DNA of 64,000 nucleotides from Opisthocomus hoazin (taxonomy: Eukaryota; Chordata; Aves; Opisthocomiformes; Opisthocomidae), in contig NC_134417.1 of NCBI RefSeq assembly GCF_030867145.1, positions 6,301,577 through 6,365,576 of the forward strand. Reading direction: 5' to 3'. The notes below the pieces were generated by a model. That model was not told the origin of the DNA and did no database searches. It was given only the letters and a program-made list of their open reading frames with translations. The translations under genes and the position numbers were made by a program. Shown piece after piece: positions 39,244 to 50,666 of the stretch (the first letter of the stretch is position 1; the number at the start of each line of letters is the position of its first letter).

Positions 39244-42200
39244 ATGTCGAAGAAATCGGAGGCTCCGCTTTCCTTGTCTGACTGCCTCTGCCAAATTTGC
39301 ATGGAGATCTTCGTGGAGCCTGTGACGCTGCCGTGCAACCATACCCTCTGTAATTCTTGTTTCCAGCTGACCGTTGAGAAAGCCAGTCTTTGTTGCCCTT
39401 TTTGTCGTCGTCGAGTCTCTTCCTGGGCACGGTATAATGCCCGCAGAAATACTCTTATCAACTCTGAACTCTGGGAAAAGATTCAGAAGAGTTACCCAAA
39501 GGAGTGTGAGCGTAGGATTAACGGGCAGGATTTGGAAGAGGAAAGTAAGTAAAATGTCAGTTGTACTGGGATGTCTTTGCTTTACCAAAGTAATTGCTGT
39601 TCATGGACTTTGGATGTTGTGAAATAAGAAGCTGTGCATAGACAGGCTGTATTACTGTTGGAAAACACAGTGTCAGAGCTCTCCTGTGAAAGGGGCTTGC
39701 AAGGCAGAGAAATGGACGTCCGTGCCTTTCTCGTTTGTCGTACAGAGGGTGAGTTATATTGTCTGGTCATTGGAGATCTGTACATGTGTTTTGCACAAAG
39801 CATTGATGTGCAGCTGCCTGTCCTTGCAAGGGCGGTAATTCCTTACTGTTACAACTTCAGCTGTGAAACGTGTAAGTGGAGTATTTGCATGTGTGTCTGT
39901 GTGTTTATCACTATCAAATATGTGAAGTGGTTAATTTTTTTTCAACTCTTAGATGCTGTTAATTAGTTTGGTTAGAAATTCCAGGGCTTCAGTCTATGCA
40001 GGAATCTCTGAGTGAGCCTAAAATTGTGGTGTCAGAGAAAAGGAGGTGAAATCTGATTAACTCTTTGAAGAAGGATTTTGGATTTTATTATGTTGTAAGC
40101 TCCATTGGGGAAGGCTGATTGGTGCGTTGGCTCTATGCCATACTGTTCCACTTGCAGTATTATGAAGTCTTTTTAATCACAAAAAGCAAAAGGCACAAGT
40201 TATGGTCAGCATACTTATTTGCTGTATATACAGCGCTTAGAAAATGCTGGCTGTTCTTGCTATTCTGTAACACAGCGATTTTTTTTTTTTACTTCATTCC
40301 TTTGTAAAACAAAGTGCTTTTTTTCCACAGCACTTGATTTAGGTCAAATCATTCCTGTGACAGGGTATGGAAGTGATCTTTTGTTAAAAATCTTTAGTTG
40401 TTGACTGTCATGATCTTGCGTTGTTCCTCACTTCTTTTTTTGCTTCCTCTCCTTTAGTCTGTGTGCCCCATCCGCAACATCAGCTGAGCAAGCCTGGCGA
40501 ACTGAGGCAGGAATATGAAGCAGAGATTAGCAAGGTAAATCTAAAAACATAGTTAAAAGCATAAATGCTTTGTACCTGGTTAATTTAATTGTTCCCACAA
40601 ACTTTTGTAATGCTATTTAATGAAAAAGAAAGATAGTTAAAAAGGCATTGCTGCTGCAAGAACACCCAAAGAATGCATTGAATTTTTGTCCTTTATGGAA
40701 GAGGAGACACTTTCTTGTGTTTGACAGGAGATGACACTTCTGGAGTTTTCTTGCGCTAGTTGACCTGTACCTCCTACCTCACCCTCTCAGTCAGTCCAGT
40801 AACATACGCTGTCTTGTTGTCCCTGCAAGTAGGGGTGCTTTGCAGGCTAGGAAACACGTAGAGGTGCCGACACGGCAGAATGGCCAGGCACGTCTCTCAG
40901 TCAACACCTCGCATTTCCCAAAACTCTGCAGAAGAGTTCTTTCAAGGTTAGAGTGTCACCTTTCACTGTCTGCATCCCTGCCCACGCATGCTCAAATGGC
41001 TTTTATAGATCCTGAGATGCACATAAAGTATTTTGGACTAGCAAATGTGAAAACTCGGAACTGTTCTGGCTTTGGTATTTTACTTGCCTTCTTGATTTCC
41101 CTCCCTAAGTAACAGCACAAGTAGACGAACTTGCATAATGAACATACAGCATCTTCTTTCTTATTTGCTCACTCCCTACGTTATCTGTGTTCATTTGAAA
41201 ATCAGAAAAGATTTTTAAGAAATCCTAATGTTTTCCTGTGTAAGCATCCTGCTTCCTCCAGTTCAGACACAGCAGTAGTAAGAATCATCGTTGGAAATAG
41301 TATCGGAGTGCTCCTTTCCCTGACAGCCCTGTTGCTGGCTGTTACAAGAGCAGGGGGAGTACGTGAAGCAGAGGACTATGGGATTCTCTGTTATGGTAGT
41401 TATGGGGTAAGATTGATTGGCAGCAATCATGTTGATGGTTAATGGGGATGGTGCCAGTGAAATAAGTAATGGTGTCTGGTGCCAATCATAAGACATCAAT
41501 ACATGATTTGAACAAACTCAGCCTTAACATAGCTTGTGTAGTTTTACAGTGTGACACTCCTCTCTAAAGCAAATTTCAAATTGTGTTACCCTGTTAAGAA
41601 AGCTTTGTTCATTCTTGAAGTACTTTGCTGTCCTTGTGGAGTTGCTGATAACTGATTTACCAAGAATGGGTGTCTGCCATAAAGAAAGGAGATTTAAAAT
41701 TCTTGGTCTGCTCCTTTGGGTTTTGTGTGTTTCAAGAGAGCACAAGGACTCAGTGAAGAGATGCACTGTCTTCTAGGCATCTTGTGCTAATACTGACGTG
41801 AAGATGATATAAGCAGGTTGAGCAAACATTGTGGTCTAGCTGGCATCCAGCCTTATAAAGAATCTTAATTTCAGTTTCTCTGTGATCCGTGTACTTGGAG
41901 ATCTTAGTTTTTGTTACCAACATTTTCAAAGGTAAGTAAATGAATTTTAACTTTGCGTGCTGGCATGGTGAATGGTGTAGTCTTACAGAAACCAAAAGGT
42001 AGGTAGGTCACTGTTATCAAACTGAAGACTCTACACTCGGTGTCGGTTTGATTGCTATATGTTTGGAGAGCTGTGTAAATACTGGCACTGAAGTGTGCAG
42101 AGTGTCGTGAATAGTGGATTGTTCACATTTAAGATGCGTCAGCTGAGAGATTCTGGTGTAAAGTGTGGTCCTACAGTAGTAACATTTTAAAAAAATCTTT

Positions 42201-45200
42201 TTTAGGTGGAGGCAGAAAGGCGAGCACACGAACAAGAGGAGAACAAGGCAAGTGAGGAATACATTCAACGGCTTCTAGCAGAAGAGGAGGAGGAGGAACA
42301 CAGATTGGCAGAAGAGAGACGAAGGGAGATGGAGAAACAGCTGAAGCAAGATGAAGAGTTGGCCTGGCAGCTGAGCAACAGTCTGGTGAGTTAGGATCAA
42401 GGGGGACAGTAGGAAACATTTAGTGCAAGCAATTTAGACTTTTCAGAGCAAAAGTTAAAATTTTGAGTAATTTAAATTTATTTTAATTGTAGTTGGAAGC
42501 TGTTGGCAGCCCTCAGTACTTTAGATCCTTGATTAACCATTAACTTTTGAAGAACCAGTGGGAGGGTGAAACACCCCAAACATTTCCACCTGTGTAACAT
42601 GCACTTGAAATGTGTGCTGGATGTTTTCATTGTGAAACATTTTAAAACAATGGTTTTCTTCCGAATAATTCCTTTTCCCCATGATTTTAAAAATACTTCT
42701 TTGGAAGAAACTGATGTCTGTAACCTCTACTGAAAAAAAGGAACCATACGATGAAAGTTTGACTTACGTTTTGGGCTATTTTGTTTCGTTGGTTTGGTTT
42801 TCGGGGGTTTTTTAATTTGTTTTGGGGTTTTGGTTGGTTGGGTTTTGTTACCTAATAATAGTCCTAATGATGAAACTTGTGTACTTATTTGAGCAAAACC
42901 TCTTGTCCCTTTATGCCAGACACAAGAAAATGTTCAGAACATGAAACATTTCTTATTCCTTAACTATCCATTGCTTACAGTTCTAGAATTCTTTGGGCAA
43001 AAGTAACTAATGCTGCAGCAGCAGCAGCAAAATAGTTCTCTACTTTTTCTCCAATTTGTGTTGTGTTTTGTTTTATATAATGCTATTTTTGCTTGTCATC
43101 AAAGAATGACGATTCCAAAGGACATGTGCTCGGTAGTCCTTCACCAGCGGGCAGTCCCTCATCTGAAACGTCCCCAGCTAATTTGTGCAAGATGAAGAAC
43201 AAACCAAACAACTCTGGAGACATTCAGAAGTAAGCAATTCAAGTTTTTCTTCTTGAAGTATCAGTCTGTTTCTTGGTATAGTGTCCCTCTGCTCCATTTG
43301 CTTCCTTGGAATCCTGTAGTCCAACTTCCCTGGATAATCTGGGGGAACTGTAAACTGTTGAGTCTTAAAACATCTCCTCATAGGTTAATGTGGGGGAGAA
43401 GGGAAACACTTGCCTTTCTTTTGTTGTTTTTGTTTGTCAGACTGAACCTGAAGATCTTGATTAATGCAAAGGACTGGCAATTCAAGAAAAAAGTTTAAGC
43501 ACGTATACATTTTTTTTTTTCTCTTTAAGGTATCTGTCTCCAAAGCTTCATCGTACCTCAGGATCAGCATTGTTCTCTAGAACAACAGAAAGAGGCAGGA
43601 GTTACTCTGGCTCTGTGGTAAATAGAATAATTTTGTTATAAATCTCAGTGTTGGTAATTGTGGGTTATTTTCCCCTTGTGCGTAGGATTGCCAGTCAGCA
43701 CTGGGCAGTTCATCTTGCCCTTCTTGAACTACCTTCAGTATTCATGGTTGCCCAAAGTGGAAAGGGAAGAAACCGTGCTTGACAGTCCGCAGATGCATGC
43801 CTGCAGCTTGCTTTGATAGTTACCTTGTACAGCTGTACACATACCTTACCTGAATGTCTTCAGTGAGCTCCGAGTTGCAATCAATGGTGTATAAAACTAA
43901 AATGATGGTTCTGGAGCTCACTGGAGGGGGTTGCACTCTGATTTTCATCATTCCATATGTCTGTTCTGTGTGATCTTTCCTGTTAGGCTTCAAAAGAAGA
44001 TGAGCAGGCTAATACTTTGAACAGTTGATTTGGGTCATTGATAAGAGGAGAATGATGCAGTTGTGTTTTCAGTCCTTTAGCTAGGCTTCTGTAGGTTGTT
44101 CTAAATATTTTAATTATTATGAAACAATTATGTATTATTTTTAAAAGCGAAGAATCCGAGTTAATATCCCAGAGTAGTTATGAGCAGCGCAGCTATGAGA
44201 AGTGAGATTTGCATTGTGTTCATACCCGCTGGCTTTTGATAAATTTATTAGTGGTCTCTCCCTTTTCTTCAGGAGACCAACAGCAACGAAGGCAGCAGTT
44301 CTGCCTGGCAAGATGAGCAAGAGGAAATGCCAACACTGTCCCCACAGCTGACCGGTGTGATTAAAGATCCCAGTGCTAAGGATTTGTTTTTGGAATCATG
44401 CATGAACTATTTCAGTGCCTCAGCTTTAGGGGAAACTGCCGCTGTCAAGCAGGAGGAAACACGAGGACCAAATTGTCTAGGAGACGAAGTTCCAGATGCA
44501 CTTCACGGAATTGCAAAAGGAGAACAGTCTAGAACAGCTCTTCGTAGATCCAAAGGAGAAGATGATGGAATTGAGTCAGACAGTGGCAGTTTAACACCTG
44601 TAGAAAGCATAAACTGTGAAAACTCTGCTGAAATTTGTGCACGTATTCAGTCAGCAACAAATTCTGTGGTGTCTGGCAGCAAAAGTGTAATATGTGGTCT
44701 CATGGAAGTGGCTGGGCACTCAGATGAAGAGAAACCAGAGAAACTGCAGAATACTAAGGAGACTCCAAAAAGAAAGTCACAGGAGCCACCAGCTGAAGCA
44801 GTGGTTGACTTGTGCGTACTTGATAAGAGGAGAAGAACTTTTCCAGAAAGTTTAGAGGACCAAAGTGATTTTGACTTGCAAATGCAGAAAGCTTTTGAGC
44901 AGGAGTTCTATGACAGACGTATGCAGGAGGAGCAGGACAGGCTTCTGGCTCTGGAACTACAAAAACAGCTCAACAAGGAGGAAAGGACACTTAACCGACA
45001 AAAGGGCTCTCCAGATGAGTACCTTCTTCGCACTAAGCCACCTCAGTCTGTGAAAGACTCTCCTGCTGGAAAGGGAAGTTCTAAGGTGGCAAAAGACTCA
45101 AAGGCACCAAAAAAGCAGGCTGAAGCAAATCACCGCAAGACTCGGAAAAGTTCTTGCAATGAAAACTGGCAGTCCCCCACCAGAGTCCGAATGAAATCGC

Positions 45201-45328
45201 CCAGCATCCAGGGAGGAAAAGTTTTGAATTGCGTGGTTAATACCAGTGACTCAAATGAGATTTGTTCATTACCTAAGAATAAGCAAAAGACGATCCTTCA
45301 GATGTTTAAAAGCTCTGTTGTGGAGTAG
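39244..45328 (+). CDS. RNF168: RNF168, RING E3 ligase of the DNA double-strand-break response, six coding exons
   Basis: The exons are 39244-39544, 40458-40534, 42206-42385, 43105-43229, 43530-43617 and 44273-45328, all GT-AG and in phase, giving 608 residues (human 571). The RING finger uses C16, C19, C31, H33, C36, C39, C51 and C54, the same positions as human, followed by the basic CRRRVSSW patch that aims it at the nucleosome acidic patch. The UMI region spans the end of exon 2 and exon 3 as listed (KPGELRQEYEAEISK). MIU1 is in the next exon (DEELAWQLS, about 176-184). MIU2 (QDRLLALELQ, about 474-492) and the second LR motif (NRQKGSPDEYLLR) are in the last exon. RNF168 ubiquitinates H2A on K13/K15, recruiting 53BP1 and BRCA1-BARD1. 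The middle third is poorly conserved, as in mammals. The C-terminus QKTILQMF keeps a conserved human motif. Introns show only simple TG- and CAG-type repeats. Confidence 0.98.
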
Positions 45329-48300
45329 ATCAACAGAATGACAGACACGTGATGGAATGAGAATTAAAACTGTGGTAAAGCGTTCTTCTGTATTAGGCAA
45401 AGCTTCCTGTAAACTGTTTTAAGGTTGTTGGTTTTGGGGGGGGATTGCTTTGAGTCACAAAGTTAGGTATTCTGAGAAGTTTTAATAACGTACGCCCCCA
45501 GACTTCAAAAAAATTTAATTGGTCTTTTTGTGACTACAGCTTATTTTCTAGCAGTTACTAACCCCTTTCTTAGACAATGAGGGAAAACCCAGGTCATTCT
45601 CCCACTGTCAAAGCCAAGGATCTTTCAGAGATGCCAACAGTGTTTGTGGGCTTGTATTTAACTCTCTTCATAGAGGTCGCTTCTGCAGATGTGACTCTCA
45701 CTGTTGTTAGGAAAAAGACACTTTTGTTTTCTTACTGATAGTGTTATGCAACTGTATTCTTGTATGATAATATTACCTATATTTAGTGCGATTTAATTTC
45801 CATACTTGGACTGGTTTGATTAAGAACACATAATATTAAAAAAATAGTCCAGAAGACAGTTATGATAGGGAACGTTCAACCAAAAAGGGCAAAACCAACT
45901 GAAAACTGTAGTTGTCACTAATGACATAACTGTAATTAAAGATTCACATAACAAGTAGAGGGACTACCAAACACTGCCTTCCAGGTGGGTTTGAAGCTAA
46001 CATCATTCGAAAGAATTACCGTTTGGACGTGGGGAGGCCGAGGCCTGGAGAAAGTTGAGGCAGGTGAAGAGTTCACCAGCTGCCACTCAGCATAGGAAGT
46101 ATTCTTGCTAGGTTGTGTGATCTGTTGCTATTACAAAACCATTTTTTGGCCTTTCTTTGCTTGTAATTAGATACTTTTCCACTGTAGGTGTTTGTAAGAG
46201 AGCAAAGCACCAATCTACATTGCTGAAGTGTGTGCGCTAGTCACCCAAGTTTGCAAACGTTTTAAATGTGTACATTTTTTTGGACCTCATTGATGATCTA
46301 TAGACTTGCAGTTCTGGGAAGTTTGTAACAAAGCAGTATCTTCTGATGTTTTAAGTTAAAAAAAAAAAAAACAACTGAAATTTTATTGCAAGCATGAACA
46401 GCACACCAAGCCAAAAATGTGAATTGTTTTGGTTTTGGGGTTTTTTTGCCTGCCAGTCTCTATTAATGGTGGGTTTCTCATAAATACGTGAGCTATTCTG
46501 AGACACTTTTTGAGAAAGTTACAAGAGGTGACCTGTTGCAAATTACTCACTTTTCATTTTGCTGCCTCAGCCAATGTGCTGGAAGCCTTCCTTCAATATA
46601 GATCTGTTCTGTTTAATCCTTACCTTTGTTCGGGTTGTTTTCTGTCTTACCCAGGGAGTTAAGTATAGTCTTTCATTGATTAAAGTGTTCTTTAAGGCAG
46701 AGCTATCGACTGTTTTCATGCTAGTGACACTGGGGCCTTTGCAGTCATGATAAGCATGCAAGAAGTAACCTATTTTCAAAACAGATGAGGAGAAAGAATT
46801 TATTTTTTAAGTCTCTGTTCAGCCTCATTTTACAATCAATTTCTGAAGCCTGGTGTCTATTTTTAAATTGCTTGAAAGATGGCCCTGCTTCTGGCACAGA
46901 GCTCCTCCTTCCCTGATCACATCTCCAGACGACTGCTGCCCGTTCTCAAGTATGCCTGAGCAGAGGCACTGCATGCTCCTCTGATTTATTGCCGTTTTGG
47001 TGCAATGGGTTGTTTAGGATTTCAGAGCAGGTTTGGAGCGGTGGCCTCTTCCCACACAGGTCACGCCTGCAGCCATCTGCTGCCAAAGCCCTGAAGTTCA
47101 TGCTCATCTCAATCGCGGCCTTCGATGGCTGGCACTGAAAGGGTCTGAAGTGCAAGTGTTTTGAAATGCTGGCCGTTCAGATGTAAGACATAATCTTGCA
47201 TGTATTACAAATTCTAACCCTGGTTAATTGGTGTATTTTTCTCAGATCAGCCATCATTATACTCCAGTCCAGCGAGTTGCTCTTACGATCAGGTCCTGAT
47301 CTTTGATAGATACTTGTAGAGGATGTGGAAAAGAGCAAATTGCAGCAATAAGCAGAAAAGCAGGAGCAGAGCGTTGAAGTAAACAAGAGAAGAGGAAGAA
47401 AGGAGCATTCTGTTGCCAGAAACTGCAAGCGCATGGACAACCCATAATCAGCAATTCCATTAGCTTGCTAGCGCGTGATGTATCTGCAGATTGGTTAGAA
47501 GCTTGGTGGGACAACTCATGCAAATAGCTGCCTTTATCGGGATGGAAAGGTCCCAGGGGACTAACGTCCAGGTAAGCATGTATAAAACACTGCCTGCAAA
47601 ATAAACTTTATCACCACAGGTTGAGTCCGTGCTGTAATATGCCACAGATACTTGGTGACAAAGAAAGGAAAGCAAGCATGTGTGGTGATGCAGGTACATA
47701 TCCAGATAAATGCTAAAGAGCTGAAAGGAGTGAAGCTAGAAGTAAACAGCCTTAATCTTCATTAGGGTTAAACTTAAATGTACTGCTCTCTTGGGGCTAG
47801 CTCTGTCCCTGTAGCAAGCTGACACTAAGTAACATAGACTTAGTTGTAAGATACGAAGCCTTTTGTTTAAAAAATGCAGTATGAGAGCTCACTAAGTCTG
47901 TCTAGCTGAGTACACCTCAGCAAAGCACAGTGAGCTGCTCTAACAGCTCGCTGCCCATGCCAGGGTTCCTACGCTTGTGCCGGCTTCGGCATCTCTCTCC
48001 ACGGCCTAATTCCAGGTGTTGAAGGGGCAGGGGAAGGATCGAGGGGGGAGAGGGCCAGGTAGGGGGGACAATTGCCCTTTCTGGCAGCGATGAGCCTGCA
48101 CATGAACCCATGTGCCCGTATACAGGCTTGCCACATTTTAGACCAGTTTCTTTCCCTTTTCCCCCACAAGCTGTTTTGTGGATTCTTTCTTTTCCATTTT
48201 AATGTGTCAGTTACATGTCTCTTCCATATAAGATTTATGAAATGCACTAAACTAATGCCAGTTAGAAGTTCAATAGGGGAGGGGGCATTTTGCATCTTAC

Positions 48301-50390
48301 TCTTCAGTCTCACAGTGACTCAATTCCTTGCCATTGTCACCTGAAATTGAAAATCACTCCCAAAACACACAAAGTATGCTTGGAGAGGAGGTACTGTGTT
48401 ATTCTGCGCAGGGTGCAAGGTGAAAGATTTCCACAAAACAAGCACACACGCTTAGAATCACATTGCATATTTATGCAACAAAAAATGTTTAAAAAATGTT
48501 AGTACTTACTTAGTTATTAGCCATACCCTTCTAACTACACTTGGTTAGTTCCCGTCTTGCCTCAGTTTAAAGATAGAGTACTCCTAAAATTCACTAGGCA
48601 TGCTCAGTGGGTAAGGGTCTGTGCCTGGGCTGGGCTCTCCAGCTCAGGGGGTGTGATTTTTAGTATTATAATGAGGGTAGTTCAAATAAGGATACGTGAA
48701 TTCTCAGTTGTTCTGCCCAGTTTGCAGCATATGTAAAACATGCTAATTAACTGTCCTTCTCAAGGTTCAGTTGCTCCAGCACGTCCTTGGTTAAAGTTAC
48801 TAAGTGTTCTCCTGATTAGAGATGATTTAATGTCCTCCAGTTGTCAGAAATCTCCTGGGTTGAACAAGTGTGTAACCATCAGGTGTTCCTTATCTGGAAC
48901 GCTGGCTGCTACTTAGATAGTTTTTCATGAGTTAGTTTACAACCTTAGTATTAAACTGTTAGTTCGCCTTCTTAAAATATATCCAAATGTTAGTCAGCAA
49001 GGTACACCATCAATAACAAATCAATTGAAAATCGATTTAAAAATTACAGAAATTAGCCGTTTCAAAGGTCTAAATAGTACACAGGGGTATTTTGGTGCGT
49101 GTCTATATTGGAGTGTGTGTGTTAAAGTATTTAGGAGTTTTTTGTGGTTTTCCAGCTTACGGGATTTTGTTCTCAGTGTAAGAATGACCTCTTACATAAG
49201 AATCTTTTTCTTTTTTTTTAACCAGGGTGGAAAAAAAGCAAGAATAAAACATCAATCATTAGTTAAAACCCAACTTTAACTGCAAAATATGCAAAACTGA
49301 TAACTTCTGTCAGAGCGCCAGGCCAGCAGCCTCATCCAGGGTGGGGTACTGCAAGCCCTCATGTCCCAAAGACAATCACATTCCTCACTGTGTGTATGGC
49401 ATAATAATGCTCATCAGACACCTCTTCAGACTGTCCTTTGAGATTTTTCATGTTAGAGGGTGGAGTTTGGCCACAGCTGAGTGTGTTCTGGTAGCACCAG
49501 CACTCTGTCTCCATTGCTACTCTCTGGGAACTTCGAAGCAGATGAAATCAGCTTTGACTGTTTTAATTTGCTAAGCAAGAGTCCGTACTTAGGCTGTCTG
49601 AGCTAGTGCAATGGCTCACTGCTGCTCAAAAGGGTGAGCTCACCTTCTGCCTTCAGCTAGCGCTGGTGGTTTATTTGTCCACTTTGTGAAAAAGTTCAGC
49701 TCACCAAACTGAGAGGGGAAAAAAAGCAAGTACTGAAAACCCCAAAACTTTCAGCAGGCTTGGTTTCTTCCCTCAGAGCCAGAGCTGGTGTGGGAATGGG
49801 AGGTAGGAAGAGGAGCAAGAGAGGGAACAGATTTAGCTGTTTTCATGGCAGCAAGTTTTTAAATTGTCTTAGACTTCTAGGGAAACCTCTGCTTTCTGCG
49901 GTACTCGCTTTGGTTGACATTTGTTAACGACAAGGTGCTCTGTAATACTCCAGCCTGCTGACAGCGTCGCCAGCAAGCCAGCCACACGCCACGCTGTGTT
50001 GTGAAGCAACTGAAAGCAGCAAAATGTTCCTTTGCTAAGGGTGCAATTTCTGCAAGTAGCATAGAGATCAAAACCACCCAGCATGCTCCTTGCTGAGGCT
50101 GCTTCTCTTCTGACTTTGAAGAACTGACAGCAAAAATATCCAAATAGCAAGGGCTGCGCTCTAACAAGCTCCCTTGACAGCAGCAGCCGCCTCAGGTCCT
50201 ACTGCCTCCTCCTTTGCAGCACCTGTGGCCCCTGTACGTGCTTCCACGCGAGGGCCGAGGCCTGCCAGACCCCTTGCTTTGCCATAGGCGTCCATGATGA
50301 CGTAAATCTGTGAGGAAGCTCTGGCCTTGTGTCACGAGCGTTTCAGTACCGCTGCTAAGGCCTTTGCTCCTCGAGTCCCCCGGTTAACGG
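45329..50390. other. RNF168 3' UTR and intergenic sequence to UBXN7; no gene recognised
   Basis: AT-rich sequence follows the RNF168 stop. The first kilobase is probably 3' UTR, but the nearby signals are only ATTAAA-like; the first clear AATAAA that I notice is near 47.6 kb. I see no splice-linked coding pieces, RNA gene or recognisable repeat in the rest. Confidence 0.5.
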
Positions 50391-50457
50391 AGGGTCTGAA
50401 ATGCAGCGATGGCATTTGAAAAGCCGCGGAGGCCGCTAAGGCGGCGGGGCGGGTCGC

Positions 50458-50471
50458 GTTGCCACGGCAAC
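50458..50471. promoter_or_regulatory. RFX X-box palindrome 1
   Basis: GTTGCCACGGCAAC is two perfect inverted 6-base half-sites with a 2-base spacer, the classical RFX-dimer X-box, 209 bases upstream of the UBXN7 ATG. The surrounding bases are shared with the second copy. Confidence 0.8.
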
Positions 50472-50516
50472 TCCCGCCTCCCCGGGCCATCGAGGCGACA
50501 GGGCGGGGCCGGCCGC

Positions 50517-50530
50517 GTTGCCACGGCAAC
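50517..50530. promoter_or_regulatory. RFX X-box palindrome 2
   Basis: This is a second identical GTTGCCACGGCAAC, 59 bases after the first, 150 bases upstream of the UBXN7 ATG. GC-rich flanks similar to those of the first copy (gggcgggg before, cccg after) suggest a local duplication. Confidence 0.8.
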
Positions 50531-50666
50531 GCCCGTTTCCCCCCACCCGCGGCGGCCCGGCGAGGCGCCTCCCCGGCGACGGGCAGAGGAAGGACGCGGC
50601 CGGGCGCCGCGCCTGCGCAGAGCTCGCGGGCCGGCGGCGTGCGTCTTGTTGTGCGGCGGCGGCAAG

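Noticed and set aside
43013-43031. CAG repeat near RNF168 exon 4
   Set aside because: It lies in an intron, upstream of the exon beginning at 43105, and is too short (about five units) to be notable.
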